NCBI GenBank assembly: GCA_046297395.1
Contig: JBKCNM010000105.1
Location: forward strand, 1 to 64,000
Length of the DNA stretch: 64,000 bases
Direction: 5' to 3'
DNA from: JBEICQ01 sp046297395
GTDB lineage: Bacteria; Bacteroidota; Bacteroidia; UBA4408
Shown here: positions 26,643 to 35,302 of the stretch, one piece after another
Layout: every line of letters starts with the position of its first letter
How positions within the stretch are numbered: position 1 is the stretch's first letter
The notes under the pieces: model-generated
The model's database searches: none
The model's input: only the letters and a program-made list of their open reading frames with translations
What the model was told of the DNA's origin: nothing
Made by a program: the position numbers and the translations under genes

Positions 26643-27680
26643 ATGAAACCCAGGATACAGGTAACATTACTCTCGCTGCTGATTGCAGGTATTGTTGCAG
26701 GAGCCGGTCTTTACCTGAAAGTGGGAGCGATTGTTTTGTTGCTCCTTTTTACCATCAATTTTCTGTCTTGTTTTTTTCTGTTCAATTATTACATTGAGAG
26801 GATTATTTTCGAGAAAATCAAACTGGTTTATAAACTTATTTACAACCTCAAAAGAGACAAGGATTTAAAAAGTGCAATGGGTGATTACATCACCGATGAT
26901 CCCATTACCGATGTGGAGGAGCAGGTAAAAGACTGGGCAAGAGACAAGAAAAAGGAAATTGATCAACTGAAATTGTTGGCAAAATACAGGAAAGAATTTC
27001 TTGCCAACCTGTCACATGAGTTTAAAACACCGCTCTTCAGTATCCAAGGTTATATTCAAATGCTGCTGGATGATGATTTGGAAGACAAGAACCAAACACG
27101 AAATTTTCTCTCCAAAACCGACAGAAATATTGAGCGCTTGGTTGTATTGGTAAATGATTTGGATGAGATTGCTCACCTTGAATCAGGAAAGGTTGAGATG
27201 GTCATAAAACCCTTTGAACTGTTTCAACTGATCCAGGATGTGAAAGAGATGAGTGAACAGAAGGCAAAGGAACTGAAAATCACACTCAGTATTTTTAAGG
27301 AAGGTTCATTTCGCTCCATGGTGGAAGCCGACAGGGAAAAGATTACCCAGGTATTTATCAACCTGATTGATAATGCACTTAAATACGGAAAAATGGGTGG
27401 AGAGGTAAAAATTATGCTATTTGACATGGGTGAAAAAGTGTTGGTAGAAGTTACAGACGATGGCATAGGCATTGCCGAACAGCACCTTCCAAGGCTATTC
27501 GAAAGATTTTATCGCACCGATGCCAGCCGGGCCAGATCCATCGGTGGCTCCGGCCTGGGCCTTGCCATTGTTAAACACATCCTTGATGCACACAACGAAA
27601 CCATCAATGTAAGAAGTACTGAAGGGATAGGGACAACATTTGCATTTACCCTGCAGAAAGCCGGAAAAAAAGGGTTTTAA
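26643..27680 (+). CDS. PhoR-like sensor histidine kinase
   Basis: The 345-residue product has two N-terminal membrane helices (8-24 and 29-49) with almost no periplasmic loop, a HAMP-less linker, a HisKA domain with phospho-accepting His125 in NLSHEFKTP, and a HATPase domain with NLIDNALKYG, DDGIGI, FERFYRTD and GGSGLGLAIVKH. Such short two-helix kinases resemble PhoR. No response regulator is adjacent. The gene is followed 44 bases later by a PhoU-like gene and a PiT phosphate transporter, and TTAACA repeats overlap its stop, so a phosphate-sensing role is a reasonable inference. Confidence 0.93.
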   Translation: MKPRIQVTLLSLLIAGIVAGAGLYLKVGAIVLLLLFTINFLSCFFLFNYYIERIIFEKIKLVYKLIYNLKRDKDLKSAMGDYITDDPITDVEEQVKDWARDKKKEIDQLKLLAKYRKEFLANLSHEFKTPLFSIQGYIQMLLDDDLEDKNQTRNFLSKTDRNIERLVVLVNDLDEIAHLESGKVEMVIKPFELFQLIQDVKEMSEQKAKELKITLSIFKEGSFRSMVEADREKITQVFINLIDNALKYGKMGGEVKIMLFDMGEKVLVEVTDDGIGIAEQHLPRLFERFYRTDASRARSIGGSGLGLAIVKHILDAHNETINVRSTEGIGTTFAFTLQKAGKKGF

Positions 27681-27710
27681 CATTAACTTAACATTGTCGG
27701 TCTACCTTTA
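27677..27710 (+). promoter_or_regulatory. Pho-box-like TTAACA repeat plus -7 element
   Basis: TTAACA occurs at 27677-27682 and again at 27688-27693, an 11-bp period, with a third weaker TTAACT between at 27683. TACCTTTA (27703-27710) matches the -7 consensus in 7 of 8. Direct TTAACA repeats spaced one helical turn are the known PhoP-box form of Bacillus subtilis; use of such a box in this organism is inference. The site precedes the PhoU-like/PiT genes. Confidence 0.4.
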
Positions 27711-27724
27711 GGCAAATTTGATTC

Positions 27725-28372
27725 ATGAGTCTGAATACCATTTTTCAGTTTTTTGTTCCCAAAGACAAAAAGTTTTTTCCACTGTTTGAAAGTGCTGCAG
27801 CCAATGTTGTTAAAATGTCTCACCTGCTGAATGAAGCAATCAATACAAATGATTCTGAAAAGCGACATGAAATTATCCGCGAAATAGATCACCTTGAGCA
27901 TGTGGGTGACCATGCCTCCCATCAGGTTTTTATTGAACTGGGTAAAAACTTTATCACTCCTTTTGATCGTGAAGATATTCATGCACTTGCCGCTGCCATA
28001 GATGATGTAGCTGACTACATCCATGGTACTGCAAACAGAATCATGATGTATAAAATTGAAAAATTTCCGGAGACCATTCATAAACTCAGTGAACTTACCA
28101 TTGAAGCCTGTGTGGAATTGGAAAAAGCCGTAAAAGAGCTGCGCAACATGAAAAATATTCGCACACTCACCGATGCATTTATCCGAATCAACAGCATAGA
28201 GAATCAGGCCGACTATATTTTTGACAAAGCCATTGGCGACTTATTTGACTCAGAGACAAATGCGCTCGAGGTAATCAAACAAAAAGAAATCCTTTCGGCT
28301 CTTGAAACAGCTACAGACAAGGCGGAAGATGCTGCCAATGTCATTGAGTCTATCATCATTAAATATGTATAA
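27725..28372 (+). CDS. DUF47/PhoU-like protein linked to phosphate transport
   Basis: The 215-residue all-alpha product matches the DUF47 (TIGR00153, YkaA-like) family: it opens with FVPKDKKFFPLFE, has a DHLEHVGDHASHQVF core with metal-binding acidic/His residues, and a second three-helix half with RINSIENQADYIFD. Proteins of this family are PhoU homologues usually encoded with PiT transporters and are thought to modulate them. Its stop is 6 bases before the PiT gene, confirming the pairing. Confidence 0.93.
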   Translation: MSLNTIFQFFVPKDKKFFPLFESAAANVVKMSHLLNEAINTNDSEKRHEIIREIDHLEHVGDHASHQVFIELGKNFITPFDREDIHALAAAIDDVADYIHGTANRIMMYKIEKFPETIHKLSELTIEACVELEKAVKELRNMKNIRTLTDAFIRINSIENQADYIFDKAIGDLFDSETNALEVIKQKEILSALETATDKAEDAANVIESIIIKYV

Positions 28373-28378
28373 CCACAT

Positions 28379-29365
28379 ATGACTTTACTGATCATTGTGG
28401 TCGTCCTTGCCCTTGTATTTGATTACATCAACGGGTTTCATGATGCCGCAAACTCAATAGCAACAATCGTTTCTACCAAAGTATTATCACCTTTTCAGGC
28501 AGTACTTTGGGCTGCGTTTTTCAATTTTGTAGCCTTCTTTGTTTTTAAAGATCACGGAGTGGCAAATACCATTGCCAAAACTGTTAAGTCTGAATTTATT
28601 ACCCTTGATGTGATCATGTCGGGACTGATTGCAGCCATTGCCTGGAACCTCATCACCTGGTGGCTTGGAATCCCTTCCTCTTCCTCTCATACGCTCATTG
28701 GTGGCTTTGCGGGTGCAGCCATTGCCCATGCAGGTTTTGAGGTGATTGATATCACGAGAATCTCCAAAATTTTTCTTTTTATTTTCATCGCCCCTTTAAT
28801 CGGGATGATGGTATCTTATATTTTAACCATCATCATCCTCAATGTATGCAGACACGCCAGTCCTGCCAAGGCCGATACATGGTTCAAGCGCCTTCAACTG
28901 CTTTCATCAGCTGCCTTTTCGCTGGGCCACGGAGGGAATGATGCGCAAAAGGTGATGGGAATTATTTCCGCTGCCTTGCTTGTAAACGGAAACATTTCCT
29001 CCATAGAAGCCATGCCTCCATGGGTACCGATGGGCTGTTATACTGCAATAGCCATTGGCACAATGAGCGGGGGATGGAGAATTGTAAAAACCATGGGAAC
29101 AAAAATTACCAAGGTAACGCCCCTTGAAGGGGTGGCTGCCGAAACTGCAGGAGCCTTTACTCTTTTTCTGACAGAACATTATAAAATACCAGTAAGTACC
29201 ACACATACCATTACGGGATCCATCATCGGAGTGGGTTTGTCCAAAAGGGTATCTGCCGTTAGATGGGGCGTAACAGTTAATCTCATCTGGGCTTGGATTC
29301 TGACTATTCCCGTTTCGGGTTTTATGGCTATGATGACCTATTATTTGGTAAAACTACTCCATTGA
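28379..29365 (+). CDS. inorganic phosphate transporter, PiT family
   Basis: The 328-residue membrane protein has the duplicated PiT signature: FDYINGFHDAANSIATIVSTKVL (N-terminal half) and SLGHGGNDAQKVMGI (C-terminal half), each with the Gly-His-Asn-Asp type core. It imports inorganic or metal-phosphate by a proton or cation gradient. It lies 6 bases after the PhoU-like gene and forms with it and the upstream histidine kinase a phosphate module. About ten membrane helices are expected. Confidence 0.96.
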   Translation: MTLLIIVVVLALVFDYINGFHDAANSIATIVSTKVLSPFQAVLWAAFFNFVAFFVFKDHGVANTIAKTVKSEFITLDVIMSGLIAAIAWNLITWWLGIPSSSSHTLIGGFAGAAIAHAGFEVIDITRISKIFLFIFIAPLIGMMVSYILTIIILNVCRHASPAKADTWFKRLQLLSSAAFSLGHGGNDAQKVMGIISAALLVNGNISSIEAMPPWVPMGCYTAIAIGTMSGGWRIVKTMGTKITKVTPLEGVAAETAGAFTLFLTEHYKIPVSTTHTITGSIIGVGLSKRVSAVRWGVTVNLIWAWILTIPVSGFMAMMTYYLVKLLH

Positions 29366-29482
29366 ATAGATTTACCTGATAGTACTTGCCCCGGCATGTA
29401 TTGTGAACTTTCGAAGCGAAAAATAAATACTGTTTAGTGTTTAATGATTTGGCACTTGGTCGGGCTTAAACAACTTATTTGA

Positions 29483-30673
29483 CTACACATCTTCAGGATC
29501 ATTTCTCGTATCGAGTTCTCTGATCTCATGGAGTTTCATCCATGCAAACAAAGAGACCATGAGTGTAATGCACCCCCCTGCAACGATACTGGGAACCAAA
29601 CCAAAAAAGCGGGCAGCAAGACCTGATTCAAAGGCACCCAGTTCATTGGATGAACCAATAAAAATTTTACTCACAGCCTCTACCCTTCCACGCATTTGTT
29701 CCGGGGCATAGAGCTGTACGATAGTAGATCGGATAATGACACTCACTTCATCAAAAACTCCGCTCAGAAACAAAAAAATCCACGCCGCCGAAAATGTTTT
29801 GCTGAAAGCGAAGGCAATCATACAACATCCGAATGCAGCCACAGAAAGCAGCATTTTTTTTCCGGCATTTTTCTGTGGGGGACGCACAGAGAGTATCAGC
29901 GACATACAAATCGCTCCCATTGCCGGGGCAGCTTGCAAGTAGCCGAGATATTCCGGACCACAGTGTAGAATTTTATCGGCAAAAGCCGGTAAAATAGCTA
30001 TTACGCCACCAAACAAAACGGCAAACATGTCCACGGCAAAAGCGCCAACAAGTTGTTGTGTGCCGAATACAAAACGGAGGCCTTCTTTGAGCGACACAAA
30101 AACCCCCTCGTGTTTTTGAAACGGTGGGTTGGGAAGCGCAGAAGTCCTAAAAAACAGGAATAAAGAAATCATTGCACAAATCGCTACAAGCGAGGCTGCT
30201 GCAAGTGATCCCAAATAAGCATAAATCAGGCCGGCGCTTGCCGGGCCGGAAACCGCACTGATGTCAAATGAAATGCTGTTCCACACAGCAGAGAATGGAT
30301 ACAATTTTCTGGGAATCAGTTGAGCGGCCATAGCTCCGTGAGCCGGAGCATAAAATCCCCTGACAATGCCCAGTAAAAAAATGAGCATATATAGGGGAAA
30401 GATTGGTAGATTTTCTGAGTGATGCAGCCATAAAAAGGCAAGCAGAAACACTGCCCCCGCAAGATATGCAGAAGCACAAAAAAGGACAATCATTCTTCTG
30501 TTGTATCGATCGGCAGTAATGCCTGCAAAAAGGGCAGTACTCAGAAAAGGCAATGCCTCACAAAGTCCGATTAGTCCCAGCGAAAGTTCATCATGTGTCT
30601 GCTGATAAATCAGCCAGGATACCACCAGCGCCAGGGACCTGTTGGCGAAGGTGAGCATAAACTTGCCACCCAA
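29483..30673 (-). CDS. MFS transporter (enterobactin-exporter-like)
   Basis: The 396-residue product has 12 helices, and loop 2-3 contains AGITADRYNRRMI, the MFS motif A. It resembles the EntS/YfiS-like DHA3 exporters. The nominal start is a TTG at 30673 within a conserved segment; the frame stays open upstream and reads AIDTRVLHIRDYRYFLGGKF, which looks like the real N-terminus, but no ATG, GTG or TTG is found before the mscL stop. The gene directly follows mscL, so translation may be coupled or start at an unusual codon (ATA at the mscL stop or ATC). Confidence 0.88.
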   Translation of the reverse strand: MGGKFMLTFANRSLALVVSWLIYQQTHDELSLGLIGLCEALPFLSTALFAGITADRYNRRMIVLFCASAYLAGAVFLLAFLWLHHSENLPIFPLYMLIFLLGIVRGFYAPAHGAMAAQLIPRKLYPFSAVWNSISFDISAVSGPASAGLIYAYLGSLAAASLVAICAMISLFLFFRTSALPNPPFQKHEGVFVSLKEGLRFVFGTQQLVGAFAVDMFAVLFGGVIAILPAFADKILHCGPEYLGYLQAAPAMGAICMSLILSVRPPQKNAGKKMLLSVAAFGCCMIAFAFSKTFSAAWIFLFLSGVFDEVSVIIRSTIVQLYAPEQMRGRVEAVSKIFIGSSNELGAFESGLAARFFGLVPSIVAGGCITLMVSLFAWMKLHEIRELDTRNDPEDV

Positions 30674-30726
30674 AAAATATCGGTAATCCCGTATATGTAG
30701 AACGCGGGTGTCGATTGCTGCAGGTA

Positions 30727-31158
30727 TTACTTCTTCAGCAAATCGCGAATCTCAGTAAGCAATACCTCCTGGGCAGGAGGTGCAGCAGGAGCGGCTGTTT
30801 GGGCTTCCTCCTTTTTACGGGCTGCATTCATGGTACGAACCACCAAAAAAATAACAAAGGCCACAACCAAAAAATCAAACACATTGGTAATGAATGTACC
30901 ATACTTAATGGCTACTTCCGGCGCCGCCTCAACCACCACCGTATCTCCTTGTTTAACCTGTTCAATGGCTTGCTTGATGACCAGTTTCCTGTCGTTGAAA
31001 TCGATTCCTCCCGTGAGCATGCCAATGGCAGGCATCACCATCCCGTCAATAAACGAACTCACCACTTTACCAAAAGCCGCTCCCATGACAAAGGCAACAG
31101 CTGTTTCCACAAGATTGCCACGCATGGCAAAGGACTTGAATTCCTGAAATACACCCAT
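30727..31158 (-). CDS. mscL: large-conductance mechanosensitive channel MscL
   Basis: The 143-residue product has the standard MscL parts: amphipathic N-terminus MGVFQEFKSFAMRGN, TM1 VETAVAFVMGAAFGKVVSSFIDGMVMP with the pore-lining Gly/Val pattern, a periplasmic loop, TM2 after YGTFITNVFDFLVVAF, and a cytoplasmic C-terminal helix ending in Lys-Lys. The homopentamer opens under membrane tension to release solutes. The linker is slightly enriched in Ala, Pro and Gln. The MFS gene follows in the same direction. Confidence 0.97.
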   Translation of the reverse strand: MGVFQEFKSFAMRGNLVETAVAFVMGAAFGKVVSSFIDGMVMPAIGMLTGGIDFNDRKLVIKQAIEQVKQGDTVVVEAAPEVAIKYGTFITNVFDFLVVAFVIFLVVRTMNAARKKEEAQTAAPAAPPAQEVLLTEIRDLLKK

Positions 31159-31171
31159 GATTATTTTTTTA

Positions 31172-31179
31172 CGAAAGTA
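31172..31179 (-). promoter_or_regulatory. predicted -7 element for mscL (TACTTTCG)
   Basis: TACTTTCG on the minus strand matches TAnnTTTG in 7 of 8 positions and lies 13 bases before the mscL ATG. Confidence 0.35.
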
Positions 31180-31280
31180 GGATTTCGGCTTGAAAACAAA
31201 AAGAAAGGCTGCAATCTCAAATGTTACGGAGGATGCTTATGAATGAGCTCCGCAGATGCATAGAAATGTTTGCTTTAATA

Positions 31281-32309
31281 CTACCTGCCCCGTGAAATAA
31301 AATCGTTCAACTGAGAAATAGAACTCTCCAATTGAAAAGCATCATTCACCTTAAAGTAGTTGCCTCTGTCGTAAGTATATGTATAGGCAAATTTGGCAAG
31401 CTCCAAGCGGCTCTGCTCAAATGTAAACAACAGCATCAGTTCCCTTACCTGAGAGGCAAACAGACACCTCGCCTGCAAAATCTGTTTGGCAATAACGAGC
31501 TTGGACTGTTCAAAGCTTTTTGATTGAATACTGCCTTTCATGGACTCAAGTTCTGAAGGTGATACAGGGGTGTTGCAACCTATCGGCCCGGTGTATCCCG
31601 GCAAGGCCTGAGGCATGGTTTGAACGGGTACCGGAGGTGCTTGCTGCACAATCACCACGGGAGGCTGAGGTACCACAGGCTGTGTGCTGAAACCATTGCT
31701 GTAGGTAGTAGTTGTGGTGGTAGTTGTGGTGGTGAGACCTCCCTGCATGTTCGTTGTTTGTTGTGTTACTGTTCCGGGAGGATTTGCCATAAACGGATCA
31801 TTGGCAGTGATATTCATGTTTAGCCCGTTTGAAGAAAAAGACAAATCCATAAAATCAGGACCCCAATCATCCTCTGTAATTGTGGTAGTGGTAACTTGTT
31901 GCATGGGTAGAGGGGATTGGTGATAAACAATCACCTGTTGGTTCGGCATGGTTTGCGACTGAAAGGAAGGACCATAAGGAAGCGCTCCCATGGAAAAAAT
32001 ATCAAAAGCATTCATCACACCCGGTCCTACAAGAAATCGATTTTCTGATGCCGGCTGAAGGGAAATCAACCGGTCTACATGCCCCATTCTAGTGTCTTCA
32101 AATAAAATTCGGCAGCGGTATGTCTGTGGAGCCAATTGATCTATCCTCAAATAGGTTTGTGGCGTCTGATTTTGGATGATTCCATTGAGTAAGACATACA
32201 TACGGTTTCCTGATTCGGTGTAGAACATTGCGCTCGATAGTTGTGCTTTGCTTGCCTGTGCAAGGAATAAAAAAGCAAAGAGTACATATGAAGTTGATTT
32301 TCTCATCAT
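31281..32309 (-). CDS. DUF4476 domain-containing exported protein
   Basis: The 342-residue product has a signal peptide (about 1-23; start at the first or second Met), a beta-rich N-terminal part (SSAMFYTESGNRMYVLLNG), a low-complexity middle with a run of nine or more Thr and many Gln/Pro, and a C-terminal DUF4476 domain of about 90 residues (SPSELESMKGSIQSK, ASQVRELMLLFTFEQSRLE, AYTYTYDRGNYFKVND). DUF4476 proteins are frequent in Bacteroidota and of unknown function. It is divergent from a glycosyltransferase gene. Confidence 0.9.
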   Translation of the reverse strand: MMRKSTSYVLFAFLFLAQASKAQLSSAMFYTESGNRMYVLLNGIIQNQTPQTYLRIDQLAPQTYRCRILFEDTRMGHVDRLISLQPASENRFLVGPGVMNAFDIFSMGALPYGPSFQSQTMPNQQVIVYHQSPLPMQQVTTTTITEDDWGPDFMDLSFSSNGLNMNITANDPFMANPPGTVTQQTTNMQGGLTTTTTTTTTTYSNGFSTQPVVPQPPVVIVQQAPPVPVQTMPQALPGYTGPIGCNTPVSPSELESMKGSIQSKSFEQSKLVIAKQILQARCLFASQVRELMLLFTFEQSRLELAKFAYTYTYDRGNYFKVNDAFQLESSISQLNDFISRGR

Positions 32310-32538
32310 TCTGCCAAATTACAAAAGATATTTTAAAAGGTATTCAATTGCATCAGGCTGTATGTCATGGGTGGATCATCAGGGATAAACGATTGATTCA
32401 GAGAAATCCGTGACCATTTGTGAGGCCGGGCCTTTTGAATAAAGAAATTTATTTTTGAAAGGTCTAATGAATCAGGTATTGAGGATGAGCGAATGGAAAG
32501 TAGTGTGAATTTTACATAAACGGGTATTTTTCAATTTT

Positions 32539-32546
32539 TATCTTTG
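32539..32546 (+). promoter_or_regulatory. predicted -7 promoter element (TATCTTTG)
   Basis: Exact TAnnTTTG match, 7 bases before the GTG start of the glycosyltransferase, implying a very short leader. Confidence 0.5.
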
Positions 32547-32553
32547 CCGAAGC

Positions 32554-33618
32554 GTGAAAGTACTTCTGCTTTTTCCTTATCCGCTAGGGCGTGCTGCAAG
32601 TCAGCGGTTCAGGTTTGAACAATACCTGGATCAGATGAGGACAAAGGGTATACAGATCAATACCCAGGCATTTCTTCACGAACATGCATGGGTGCTTCTC
32701 TATGCAAGGGGAAAGCTCCTCCAAAAAGTATATCATTTTATCCTGGGCTTTGTCAGACGCTTCTTCCTTCTTTTCAGCATGAGAGAGTATGATTATGTTT
32801 TTATCCATCGGGAAGCCGCCCCTTTGGGTCCTCCATTTTTTGAATGGGTGATTGGACGGGTGCTGAAGAAAAAAATTATTTACGATTTTGACGATGCCAT
32901 CTGGCTTCCTAATGCCTCAGACAGCAATCGTTTTTTTGCCTTTTTAAAGTTTCATGGAAATGTAAAACGCATCTGTAAATGGAGTTACAAAATTTCCTGT
33001 GGCAATCAATATCTCTGCAACTATGCTCTGCAATACAATGCATCTGTGATTTACAATCCCACCACCATCGACACCATCAATCTTCACAACCGGGTAGTAG
33101 ATACACGCAAGCAAAAGCCCACCATTGGGTGGACAGGCTCGCACTCAACAAACCGCTATTTACAGGATATGATTCCCGTGATTGCTGAATTGGAGAAGGA
33201 GTTTGATTTTGATTTTCTGGTGATCAGCGATGTCTCTCCGGAACTTCCGCTTCGTTCATTCAAATTCAAAAAATGGAGCAAGGAAACCGAGATTGACGAT
33301 TTAATGCAGATGACTATTGGCATCATGCCACTGGCAGAAGACCAATGGGCAGCTGGAAAATGCGGCTTTAAGGCACTTCAGTATATGTCGCTGGGTATTC
33401 CCGCACTGGTTTCTCCGGTTGGCGTCAATACAAAAATTGTTGATCACGGAATCAACGGCTATATATGCAACACAAGAGCAGAATGGATTGAGTCCCTTCG
33501 ACAACTACTTGGGAATCCGGATACCTTGTCGCTCATGTCTGCCAATACCAGAAAAAAAATAGAATCTTCCTATTCGGTAACTTCCAATAAAGCTAACTTT
33601 ATCGCCCTGTTCACCTGA
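32554..33618 (+). CDS. glycosyltransferase family 4/GT-B type
   Basis: The 354-residue product begins at a GTG (KVLLLFPYPLGRAASQRFRF), has a GT-B N-terminal Rossmann domain with IIYDFDDAIW, and a C-terminal domain with KPTIGWTGSHST and KCGFKALQYMSLGIPALVSPVG, the nucleotide-sugar-binding E/K-x7 region of glycosyltransferase family 4. It transfers a sugar onto a glycan or lipid carrier in the cytoplasm; acceptor and donor are unknown. The GTG is supported by a -7 element 7 bases upstream; no ATG lies close. gcvT follows after 2 bases, though the two functions are unrelated. Confidence 0.9.
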   Translation: MKVLLLFPYPLGRAASQRFRFEQYLDQMRTKGIQINTQAFLHEHAWVLLYARGKLLQKVYHFILGFVRRFFLLFSMREYDYVFIHREAAPLGPPFFEWVIGRVLKKKIIYDFDDAIWLPNASDSNRFFAFLKFHGNVKRICKWSYKISCGNQYLCNYALQYNASVIYNPTTIDTINLHNRVVDTRKQKPTIGWTGSHSTNRYLQDMIPVIAELEKEFDFDFLVISDVSPELPLRSFKFKKWSKETEIDDLMQMTIGIMPLAEDQWAAGKCGFKALQYMSLGIPALVSPVGVNTKIVDHGINGYICNTRAEWIESLRQLLGNPDTLSLMSANTRKKIESSYSVTSNKANFIALFT

Positions 33619-33620
33619 CA

Positions 33621-34700
33621 ATGAAAAAAACACCACTATACAACCAACACCTGCTATTGCAGGCCAAAATGGCTCCCTTTGCCGGTTACGAAATGCCCAT
33701 TCAATATTCCGGAATCACCATTGAACATGAAGCGGTGAGGAACAGGGCAGGCATGTTTGATGTTTCCCACATGGGAGAATTCATCATCCGTGGCAAAGAT
33801 GCTTTGCAACTTGTTCAGCACATCACCAGCAACGATGCCTCTATGCTCTACAATGGCAAAGTGCAATACTCCTGTTTAACAAATGAACAAGGTGGCATCG
33901 TTGATGATTTACTGGTTTACAGACTGGACGATACCTCCTTCATGCTGGTAGTGAATGCTTCCAACATCGAAAAAGATTTTGCCCATATTGAAAAATACAA
34001 AACCAATCTTGATGTAGAGTTGCTGAACATCTCTGATCAAACCGCGCTGCTTGCTGTTCAAGGTCCTCGCGCAGGTGAAATTTTACAAAGTCTCACTGAA
34101 ACCCCGCTGGCAGAGATGGAATACTACACTTTTACCAAAGGATGGATGGGCGGATTCGGCAATGTGTTGATTTCTGCCACCGGATATACAGGCGCTGGAG
34201 GATTTGAGTTATATATCAGAAACGAAGATGCTTCTGCCTTATGGGATCAAATTATGAAAGCCGGAGAACCCTTCGGACTTTTGCCCGCCGGTTTGGGTGC
34301 AAGGGATACCCTAAGACTGGAAAAAGGATTTTGTCTGTATGGAAATGAAATCAATGACCAAACGCTTACCCTCGAAGCAGGCTTAGGCTGGATTACCAAG
34401 TTCAGCAAATCATTTGTAGGAGACCAAGCCCTTAAAAGTGCCAAATCCAATGGACTACGGAGAAAGTTGGTAGGATTTGAAATGACTGAAAAAGGGATTG
34501 CCAGACATGGCTACCCTGTAAGCAACAAGGAGGGTAAAATCATTGGAGAAGTAACCTCCGGAACCCAATCTCCAAGCCTGAAAAAATCCATCGGTCTGGC
34601 ATATGTTGAGACCCCTTACGCGAGCCTTGGTTCAGATATTTACATCATCATCAGGGAAAAACCCACACAAGCCAGCGTTTGTAAGGTTCCTTTCCTCTGA
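33621..34700 (+). CDS. gcvT: glycine cleavage system aminomethyltransferase (T protein)
   Basis: The 359-residue enzyme takes the aminomethyl group from lipoyl-H protein, releasing ammonia and making methylene-tetrahydrofolate. It opens with the standard TPLYNQHLLLQAKMAPFAGYEMP, has RNRAGMFDVSHMGE with the conserved Asp for folate catalysis, and later YTGAGGFELYI and LGARDTLRLEKG. Length matches the family. The other glycine-cleavage genes are not in the window. Confidence 0.96.
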   Translation: MKKTPLYNQHLLLQAKMAPFAGYEMPIQYSGITIEHEAVRNRAGMFDVSHMGEFIIRGKDALQLVQHITSNDASMLYNGKVQYSCLTNEQGGIVDDLLVYRLDDTSFMLVVNASNIEKDFAHIEKYKTNLDVELLNISDQTALLAVQGPRAGEILQSLTETPLAEMEYYTFTKGWMGGFGNVLISATGYTGAGGFELYIRNEDASALWDQIMKAGEPFGLLPAGLGARDTLRLEKGFCLYGNEINDQTLTLEAGLGWITKFSKSFVGDQALKSAKSNGLRRKLVGFEMTEKGIARHGYPVSNKEGKIIGEVTSGTQSPSLKKSIGLAYVETPYASLGSDIYIIIREKPTQASVCKVPFL

Positions 34701-34780
34701 TAAAAAAACTTCTATCATGGTTTAGACCAAGTAGATAAATATATCGGTCAAAATTAATTTTTTACATATGAACTAACAAT

Positions 34781-34788
34781 TATCTTTG
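34781..34788 (+). promoter_or_regulatory. predicted -7 promoter element (TATCTTTG)
   Basis: Exact TAnnTTTG match, 30 bases before the ATG of the response regulator. No good -33 element was seen. Confidence 0.45.
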
Positions 34789-34818
34789 ACGAGCGATTAT
34801 TGAAAAAAAGCTTCTTTT

Positions 34819-35226
34819 ATGCAAGGAAAACCTACGGTGATGTTGATTGATGACAATGATGTAGATAACTTTATCAACAGAAGAATTATTGAAAATCAGC
34901 AGTTTTCAGACAGAATCTATGTGCACACCAGCTCAAAAAGCGCCCTTGAATTCCTTAAAAACTTTGAACAACTGCCGGACTTTCCGGAATACCTGATTCC
35001 ATCTATTCTCTTTTTAGATATCAGTATGCCTGTCATGGACGGGTATGCTTTTATGGCTGAATTTGCCAAGATCAATCCCGCTTTCCGTTCAAAAATCAGG
35101 GTAATCGTGCTCACATCCTCTACCAATTCGTCAGAGAAAGAAAACTTCATGAAAATTGAAGGGGTTAGCGATTACTTCAACAAGCCTCTTACAGTTGAGC
35201 ATTTGAATCAACTGAGAGAGATGTAA
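34819..35226 (+). CDS. receiver-only (CheY-like) response regulator
   Basis: The 135-residue product is one receiver domain without output domain. The phospho-accepting Asp67 sits in LFLDISMPVMDG, the acidic pair is Asp11-Asp12, the switch Thr99-Ser100 is in VLTSS, and Lys122 is in NKPL. The N-terminal DDNDVDNFINRRI is a common form of Bacteroidota stand-alone receivers near histidine kinases or cluster-less. No kinase is adjacent; the target is unknown. It precedes htpG by 76 bases and is probably separately transcribed. Confidence 0.93.
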   Translation: MQGKPTVMLIDDNDVDNFINRRIIENQQFSDRIYVHTSSKSALEFLKNFEQLPDFPEYLIPSILFLDISMPVMDGYAFMAEFAKINPAFRSKIRVIVLTSSTNSSEKENFMKIEGVSDYFNKPLTVEHLNQLREM

Positions 35227-35302
35227 AAGAACAGACAATATGTCATTATTTAACCCGCTGGCACAGGGCTTGCTATTGGGCTGGCAAATCAATTAATCAA
35301 AT

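Noticed and set aside
30715..31242. 175-codon plus-strand frame opposite mscL
   Set aside because: Antisense to the unmistakable mscL gene.
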